DNA of 34,014 nucleotides from a virus: the IMG/VR virus record IMGVR_UViG_3300042922_000402, positions 1 through 34,014 of that record; one strand, given 5' to 3'. The translations under genes and the position numbers were made by a program. The notes under the pieces are model-generated. The model was not told where the DNA came from. It worked only from the letters and a program-made list of their open reading frames with translations, and searched no databases. Position 1 is the stretch's first letter; every line of letters starts with the position of its first letter. This document shows, piece after piece, positions 30,055-34,014 of this stretch.

Positions 30055-30344
30055 TCAAGCTTGAGGAGATTAAGCAATTAGTAAGTGTTCTTCAAGACCC
30101 GGATTCATCTTTCTTAGATTTTTCTCAAGCAGACGAAACGATGACAGAAAAACATCAAGAGTACGTTCCATTCCTCCTATCCCTCATAGAAGAAAAGGAC
30201 AAAGCGCTGGAACAATTTGCAAATGAAGAAAACTGGATGGACATTTGGGACCCAACATCAGAGTGTTGCAAGAGAGAGTGGGCGCCTTTTGGAAACCCGG
30301 CTGATATTGCCCATGCAGCCCTTAAATCTACTAAGGAGGAATAA
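30051..30344 (+). CDS. Small early protein, hypothetical
   Basis: 97 residues from ATG 30051 (overlap ATGA), after GAGGGAGGGA. Acidic and helical (KLEEIKQLVSVLQDPDSSFL, EYVPFLLSLIEEKDKALEQF), with a short C-terminal part containing CCKREW. The frame is open upstream to 29850, but that part is a shadow of the preceding gene. Function unknown. Confidence 0.6.
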   Translation: MIKLEEIKQLVSVLQDPDSSFLDFSQADETMTEKHQEYVPFLLSLIEEKDKALEQFANEENWMDIWDPTSECCKREWAPFGNPADIAHAALKSTKEE

Positions 30345-30346
30345 CC

Positions 30347-30562
30347 ATGAGTGAAAAAACAATCAGCATCACCGAGGCCATCCAATCCGGGGATAAGATA
30401 CCCCCATCTGTGTATCAAATGTGGATAGAGGAACTGATCCGGGAACGCGAGATTTTGGTGGACTTGGCAAAAGGCATTCGCAACCATGCTCAGCGTGTCG
30501 GATTAAGAGGATACTACGCGCAGACCGATGAAGCGCTGACTAAGGTTGGTGAACTCCCATGA
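30347..30562 (+). CDS. Small early protein, hypothetical
   Basis: 71 residues behind AAGGAGGAATAACC. Sequence MSEKTISITEAIQSGDKIPP then helical (YQMWIEELIREREILVDLAK) with a basic mid-part. It is soluble and helix-rich. It overlaps the next small gene by four bases. No family is recognised. Confidence 0.6.
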   Translation: MSEKTISITEAIQSGDKIPPSVYQMWIEELIREREILVDLAKGIRNHAQRVGLRGYYAQTDEALTKVGELP

Positions 30563-30669
30563 CATACCATGAACTAGCCTCAAAATGGAGGTGGAGGGTG
30601 CCAAACGGCCGGATGATCGCCATGATTATGCTGAAAAACCACCTGATAAAGCAAAAAGACGCTGTTTGA
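30559..30669 (+). CDS. Very small basic protein, hypothetical
   Basis: 36 residues from an ATGA overlap, rich in W, R, M and K (MTYHELASKWRWRVPNGRMI). Its last codons and stop lie in the hairpin at 30658-30677, with the stop in the loop. Size and coupling suggest a real small gene, but no homologous pattern is recognised. Confidence 0.45.
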   Translation: MTYHELASKWRWRVPNGRMIAMIMLKNHLIKQKDAV

Positions 30670-30677
30670 GCAGCGTC
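30658..30677 (-). terminator. Hairpin with a minus-strand T-run
   Basis: GACGCTG at 30658-30664 and CAGCGTC at 30671-30677 form a perfect 7-bp stem with loop TTTGAG. On the minus strand it is followed by TTTTTGCTTTAT, as in a rho-independent terminator, though all neighbouring genes are on the plus strand. It may stop antisense transcription or act as a plus-strand RNA structure. Confidence 0.45.
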
Positions 30678-30728
30678 AGAGATCAGGAGATGACACAACT
30701 ATTTTATCACATTAAGGAGCATGGTGCT

Positions 30729-31037
30729 ATGGAATCTTATACACGCTGCCTCCTCCGACATAAAGGGACTCACCTGTTTATCGCAAGATCGTATGACACC
30801 GCTACACGGCGAATGGAGACATCCAAAACTATGAAAGGTGCGCTAAGATTCGCGGATACTTCGGATGCCTCAGAATGGCTCCTAAACGCGCCTACAGCAC
30901 CGCAAGAAACAGATCAATATGAATATGTCACGATTCGGATTTCTATAGCAGAGGAGGATCCATATGGACTCGAAACTCAACTTATACCAGAAGATAAGCA
31001 AGGTCATGCAGGAGGTGGCTTACCTCTCCAAAGATGA
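30729..31037 (+). CDS. Early phage protein, hypothetical
   Basis: 102 residues from ATG 30729, chosen because AAGGAG lies nine bases upstream; an earlier in-frame ATG (30690) has its AGGAG directly against it. The sequence begins MESYTRCLLRHKGTHLFIAR and includes GALRFADTSDASEWLLNAPT and DQYEYVTIRISIAEE, a pattern seen in small phage proteins located upstream of recombination genes. It overlaps the ERF gene by 74 bases. The C-terminal 20 residues read from that overlap. Function unknown. Confidence 0.6.
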   Translation: MESYTRCLLRHKGTHLFIARSYDTATRRMETSKTMKGALRFADTSDASEWLLNAPTAPQETDQYEYVTIRISIAEEDPYGLETQLIPEDKQGHAGGGLPLQR

Positions 31038-31590
31038 CAAGGTGGAGTTTAACAACACCAAGTATAAAGCGATATCGGAAGAAAAGGTTACATCCGCAGT
31101 CCGCGAAAGCCTGATCAGGAATGGGTTGGTCATTCTGCCGTTTGAGCAATCGCACAAGCGCGAAGGAAACCTGTCTACCGTGGATACCAAGTACAAAATC
31201 ATCGACATTGACACCGGAGAGTTTGAAGTAATCGTCAGCTCCGGCACTGGCGCAGATACCCAGGATAAGGGTGTAGGTAAGGCCATGACATACAGCTACA
31301 AATACTTGCTATTGCGTTCCTTTGCGATTCCCACAGGCGAAGACCCCGACAAGATCAGCAGCGCAGAATTGGACGACAAGCAGCGTAAGGAAGAAGAGAA
31401 GCGCATGAGAGAAGCAGAAACAGACGCAGCATTACTTTCTCAATTGCATGACAAGTGGAATGAACTCGCTGGTAGCTTGGTAGGTTTTGAAGAATGGCAT
31501 ACCAAGCAAAAAGCAGCTGGTCAATCCAATGCAAAACTCAATGTATATCTCGCAAATAAACTATCTGAAAAGAAAAAGGAGACAGCCTAA
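30964..31590 (+). CDS. ERF-family single-strand annealing protein
   Basis: 208 residues. Residues about 5-125 match the ERF family (YQKISKVMQEVAYLSKDD, KYKAISEEKVTSAVRESLIR, GTGADTQDKGVGKAMTYSYK, YLLLRSFAIPTGEDPD). ERF proteins pair complementary single strands and act with SSB in phage recombination and replication. The C-terminal 70 residues are charged and helical. GAGGAGG precedes the ATG. It lies directly before ssb, a typical arrangement. Confidence 0.9.
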   Translation: MDSKLNLYQKISKVMQEVAYLSKDDKVEFNNTKYKAISEEKVTSAVRESLIRNGLVILPFEQSHKREGNLSTVDTKYKIIDIDTGEFEVIVSSGTGADTQDKGVGKAMTYSYKYLLLRSFAIPTGEDPDKISSAELDDKQRKEEEKRMREAETDAALLSQLHDKWNELAGSLVGFEEWHTKQKAAGQSNAKLNVYLANKLSEKKKETA

Positions 31591-32001
31591 ATGAACGTAG
31601 TCGCATTGGTTGGGCGTTTAACGAGGGACCCGGAATTGAGGTACACGCAGAACGGAACAGCAACATGCACATTTACTATAGCGGTGGATGACCCTTTTGC
31701 TAAGGGAGATAAGAAAGCGGACTTTATCCCCGTTGTGGTATGGCGCCAAGCCGCTGAAGCTTGCGCCAACTATCTCAAAAAAGGACGTCTCTGTGCAGTT
31801 GATGGACGATGGACCACTCGCAATTACGAGAACAATGAGGGCAAGAAGGTATATGTCAATGAGTGCATCGCCAATAATGTCCGGTTCCTGGAGCGCGGCG
31901 AAGGCGGACAGCAAGTAGAACGCCAAGCAGACAGACCGAATGCTGATCCGTTTGGAGATAGCAAGCCCATCGACATTTCCGATGATGATCTTCCGTTCTG
32001 A
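31591..32001 (+). CDS. ssb: Single-stranded DNA-binding protein
   Basis: 136 residues. The OB-fold covers about 1-105 ([57 protein letters not shown]). A short linker leads to the acidic tip DDDLPF, the usual site for binding partner proteins. It protects single-stranded DNA during phage replication and recombination. The ATG begins one base after the ERF stop, with AAAAGGAGAC inside the preceding gene. All family marks are present. Confidence 0.96.
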   Translation: MNVVALVGRLTRDPELRYTQNGTATCTFTIAVDDPFAKGDKKADFIPVVVWRQAAEACANYLKKGRLCAVDGRWTTRNYENNEGKKVYVNECIANNVRFLERGEGGQQVERQADRPNADPFGDSKPIDISDDDLPF

Positions 32002-32003
32002 TT

Positions 32004-32336
32004 ATGGCTATTAACCTAGCGAACGAGCCTGTCCGCGCATATACCAAAGACATGCAAGTCCGTAGCAAGCCTGTAAAGCTTTCTCAGAAGCAGATGGGGG
32101 ATATCAGCACAAAGGTAGACAAACAGTTGAAGGATCGCTCAGGCGGACTCTGTGAACGTTGCAGAGCCGCCGAGGCGGTACAGCGGGCGCACATCATCGG
32201 CAGAAAGCAGTTGAAGCATAAAACAACAGTAAATGACCTGTTGCATGTATGTGTTCCGTGCCATAAGTGGTTGGATGAAACGCCGGAAGGGATCCGGTAT
32301 AAACAAAAATTACGCGAAAGGATGAATAAACGATGA
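32004..32336 (+). CDS. HNH-type nuclease-like protein
   Basis: 110 residues. A zinc HNH domain lies at about 46-95: C-x2-C (LCERC), RAHIIGRKQLKH, NDLLHVCVPCH with the second CxxC. Nuclease activity is likely because the histidine and asparagine positions are kept. It might be a homing-type or recombination-associated endonuclease. It starts two bases after ssb with no clear ribosome site, so coupled translation is likely. It overlaps the next gene by four bases. The exact role is not known. Confidence 0.78.
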   Translation: MAINLANEPVRAYTKDMQVRSKPVKLSQKQMGDISTKVDKQLKDRSGGLCERCRAAEAVQRAHIIGRKQLKHKTTVNDLLHVCVPCHKWLDETPEGIRYKQKLRERMNKR

Positions 32337-32857
32337 AGGCAAATGTTGTCTTGGATATTGACAAGGAAGATTTGAATTATGAGTTAAAAGAGCTTATTTC
32401 AGAGATTGCAAGTGTCGAAATTCGGAAAATGGTTAAAGAAACCGCGCAAAGACTGGTTGAAGATGAAGTGAAAAACATAATTTCACCAATCGTAAACAGT
32501 TATCTTGAAGAAGCTGTTGTGGGAAGGGAATATACGTCTGCTCATGACAGATTCCCCAATAGGCGAGATGTTGACAAATACATTAAGGCTGTATTGAAGA
32601 ATTACCTAGACGAACCGTGCTACTTGTACTCAAAGACTTCAAACAAGATGGCGGAACGCTACATGCCTTCCTCACAGGGTGGAGATAAGACAACTAGAGC
32701 CGAACACTGGATTATGGATAAAACAAGAAAATATGCAGAAACGGAACTGTTCGGTGTTTTGGAAGAAAGGCTGAAAGAGGTTGCTAAAAAAATCATTCCA
32801 AGCGAGGAACGGATCCAAGAGATTATTAAGGCAGAACTTAAGAACTTGGTTGGTTGA
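32333..32857 (+). CDS. Hypothetical early protein
   Basis: 174 residues starting in an ATGA overlap. It is mainly helical: N-terminal DIDKEDLNYELKELISEIAS and ETAQRLVEDEVKNIISPIVN, a middle with a DRFPNRRDVDKYIKAVLKNY stretch, and a C-terminal helix ending in IIKAELKNLVG. It probably self-assembles through long helices. No enzyme motif or family is recognised. Confidence 0.6.
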   Translation: MKANVVLDIDKEDLNYELKELISEIASVEIRKMVKETAQRLVEDEVKNIISPIVNSYLEEAVVGREYTSAHDRFPNRRDVDKYIKAVLKNYLDEPCYLYSKTSNKMAERYMPSSQGGDKTTRAEHWIMDKTRKYAETELFGVLEERLKEVAKKIIPSEERIQEIIKAELKNLVG

Positions 32858-32919
32858 ATACATCGAGACGATCGAATCACCCAGCGCAGCGAAGGCCGAA
32901 TCCGGTATGGGAGGTACTC

Positions 32920-33090
32920 ATGGAACAAGTAGATAAACAACTGCTGCTAAACCATCTGGAATCAGTTGAATTCGTGTATGCAACTTCTGCTTCTGATTTT
33001 GATCATGGAGTATTTTGGATCGTAAAGAATCTTCAAAAACATATAAGGGAAGGCCAATTCGATATCCAGGAGGTAACAGATGATCAGTAA
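32920..33090 (+). CDS. Small early protein, hypothetical
   Basis: 56 residues from ATG 32920 after GGGAGGT; an upstream in-frame TTG at 32854 is not supported. Begins MEQVDKQLLLNHLESVEFVY, followed by a short loop and a helix (HGVFWIVKNLQKHIREGQFD). No family is recognised. It overlaps the next gene by 11 bases. Confidence 0.55.
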   Translation: MEQVDKQLLLNHLESVEFVYATSASDFDHGVFWIVKNLQKHIREGQFDIQEVTDDQ

Positions 33091-33262
33091 ACGTGAACTG
33101 ACGCAGATGCGCGAATCCGCAGCAGTTGGAGCACTTCTTCCCGGACCGCAGACGCTGAAACTGTTGAACGATATCGACAAGTTGAAAGAGGAAATCCGAT
33201 TCTTGAAAAAGGACAACGCGGACACGATCAAGGCGATCTTAGAGGGATCATTCGAAATGTAA
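33080..33262 (+). CDS. Small coiled-coil early protein, hypothetical
   Basis: 60 residues behind AGGAGGT. The C-terminal half is a clear charged helix (LLNDIDKLKEEIRFLKKDNA) with heptad-like spacing of hydrophobic residues. It could be a dimeric adaptor. The next gene has a similar overall shape. Function unknown. Confidence 0.55.
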   Translation: MISKRELTQMRESAAVGALLPGPQTLKLLNDIDKLKEEIRFLKKDNADTIKAILEGSFEM

Positions 33263-33281
33263 CCATTGGAGGGGACGACAG

Positions 33282-33500
33282 ATGCTTAGTAAAGAAGAGA
33301 TAGAGGTATTGAAGGGGCAATATGCAGATGAACAAAAGTGGGCTGCAGACCCAAACGATGTAAGGAAACTACTATCTACCATAGAAACATTACAGAAAGA
33401 AGTGGAACGGAAGAATGGACTATTAACAGAGATATTGGAAACCACAGGACGATTGGAAATGTGGGCGCAGGTAAAGATACGTCAGGAGTTAGGTATATGA
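33282..33500 (+). CDS. Small coiled-coil early protein, hypothetical
   Basis: 72 residues behind TTGGAGGGGAC. A helical product (LSKEEIEVLKGQYADEQKWA, KLLSTIETLQKEVERKNGLL) with coiled-coil spacing in the second half. It may be related in shape to the preceding gene, though no sequence repeat is evident. It ends in an ATGA overlap with the next small gene. Confidence 0.55.
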   Translation: MLSKEEIEVLKGQYADEQKWAADPNDVRKLLSTIETLQKEVERKNGLLTEILETTGRLEMWAQVKIRQELGI

Positions 33501-33598
33501 CCCTCTATGAACGCATCTATTTTATCCCTCAGGGGATAAGGGCCAGCCTATACGGCCTCCGCCACTACGTGACTCAGCATATTCGGACGAGACGATGA
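33497..33598 (+). CDS. Very small basic early protein, hypothetical
   Basis: 33 residues (MTLYERIYFIPQGIRASLYG and an arginine/histidine-rich end) starting in an ATGA overlap. The basic tail suggests nucleic-acid contact or a membrane-surface peptide. No family is recognised. Coupled start and short gap to the next ribosome site support a real gene. Confidence 0.45.
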   Translation: MTLYERIYFIPQGIRASLYGLRHYVTQHIRTRR

Positions 33599-33615
33599 AA
33601 AAAGGAGAATAAAAA

Positions 33616-33795
33616 ATGAACCCGAGAATCGCAGTGAAAGAAGCAATTAGATTCAACCTTATAAACTCTGGTATGGATGAAGAACTTGCCAGAAGCGTAG
33701 CAGAACAAATGCATGACGATCCAACGTTTCTTGAATCATTCGAGGATTTCATTAATGAATTTCTGGACGACTTTGGCGAAAATTACGGATTGTAA
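33616..33795 (+). CDS. Small acidic early protein, hypothetical
   Basis: 59 residues from ATG 33616 after AAAGGAG. A strongly acidic, helical product (MDEELARSVAEQMHDDPTFL, ESFEDFINEFLDDFGE). Small acidic phage proteins sometimes mimic DNA or block host enzymes, but nothing specific shows this here. It is the last plus-strand gene before the convergent XRE gene. Confidence 0.55.
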   Translation: MNPRIAVKEAIRFNLINSGMDEELARSVAEQMHDDPTFLESFEDFINEFLDDFGENYGL

Positions 33796-33827
33796 ATAAA
33801 ACAGGAAGGGATTACTTCCCTTCCTCC
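33796..33827 (-). terminator. Terminator of the edge XRE gene
   Basis: AGGAAGGG at 33803-33810 and CCCTTCCT at 33818-33825 form a perfect 8-bp stem with loop ATTACTT. On the minus strand GTTTTATTTAC follows. The stem overlaps the stop codon region of the XRE gene. It may also slow convergent plus-strand transcription. Confidence 0.7.
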
Positions 33828-34014
33828 TCCCAATACAGGATATCGCCTACGTCACATTGGAAATAGCGGCAGAGCGCTTCTAGTGTTTTGTAGTCAATTC
33901 CGGTGTTCTTATCATCGTAAAGATTGGTTAGAGTTCTTCGGTTCAATTCTGTCCGCCGCGACAGTTCCGCAATACCACGTATTTTCTTATCGGCCATGAG
34001 TTGAGGCAATCGAC
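33812..34014 (-). CDS. XRE-family regulator, cut by the window end
   Basis: At least 67 residues; the frame stays open to the last base, and family members usually begin a few residues further out (about RLPQLMADKK). A Cro/CI-type helix-turn-helix fills the sequence (IAELSRRTELNRRTLTNLYD, YKTLEALCRYFQCDVGDILY). It is the only minus-strand gene at this end of the early region, so it may be a regulator of the early-to-late switch or part of an accessory unit. Confidence 0.78.
   Translation of the reverse strand, partial: RLPQLMADKKIRGIAELSRRTELNRRTLTNLYDDKNTGIDYKTLEALCRYFQCDVGDILYWEEEGK

Noticed and set aside
1-34014. Diversity-generating retroelement, retron or CRISPR-Cas genes
   Set aside because: No reverse transcriptase, Cas protein or template/variable repeat pair was seen on either strand.

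Overview
The window is 34 kb of a temperate tailed-phage genome with short-tail (P22-like podovirus) virion genes, from a low-to-mid GC Gram-positive host. A Paenibacillaceae host is the best guess: ribosome binding sites are strong AGGAGG types, GTG and TTG starts are common, and a secreted protein with a copper-amine-oxidase-type stalk domain, a family abundant in Paenibacillus, sits in the immunity region. The host is inferred, not shown.

Layout. Positions 1-385 hold a likely late promoter with three ACCG-core repeats phased at 11 bp, then a roughly 270-nt leader that folds into a multi-arm structure with tRNA-like parts and ends in a strong terminator. From 438 to 21899 the plus strand carries the late genes: small and large terminase, P22-type portal, scaffold, major capsid protein, connectors, a tail hub, a beta-helix tailspike, an EpsG-type polysaccharide polymerase with its own promoter and terminator, two large internal or ejection proteins, and an overlapping lysis cassette (holin-like proteins and an amidase). 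From 21937 to 23118 a minus-strand group of small accessory genes follows, including a (p)ppGpp-hydrolase-like HD protein and a zinc/Myb-like protein. A large serine integrase (23222-24661, minus) lies next, with a LytTR-like gene diverging from it.

The immunity region (25298-27362) has two minus-strand XRE regulators with a secreted stalk-domain protein between them. They are divergent from a Cro-like gene across a control region with four copies of a 17-bp operator; a fifth copy lies at the end of the Cro-like gene. The early plus-strand operon follows: Bro-N/KilAC antirepressor, membrane-anchored trypsin-like protease, many small proteins, ERF annealing protein, SSB and an HNH protein. A minus-strand XRE gene is cut by the window end.

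How the parts work together. The CI/Cro-like pair chooses between lysogeny and growth. The early operon supplies recombination functions, the late leader and promoter control the virion and lysis genes, and the integrase establishes lysogeny. The integrase has lysis and accessory genes on one side and immunity genes on the other. This is the order of a free or circular phage genome, with attP probably at 23119-23221, rather than of a prophage integrated there. The most unusual points are the structured late leader RNA, the EpsG cassette beside the tailspike, a long nested reading frame over the holin, and a minus-strand accessory cluster in which one terminator arm recurs after three successive genes.
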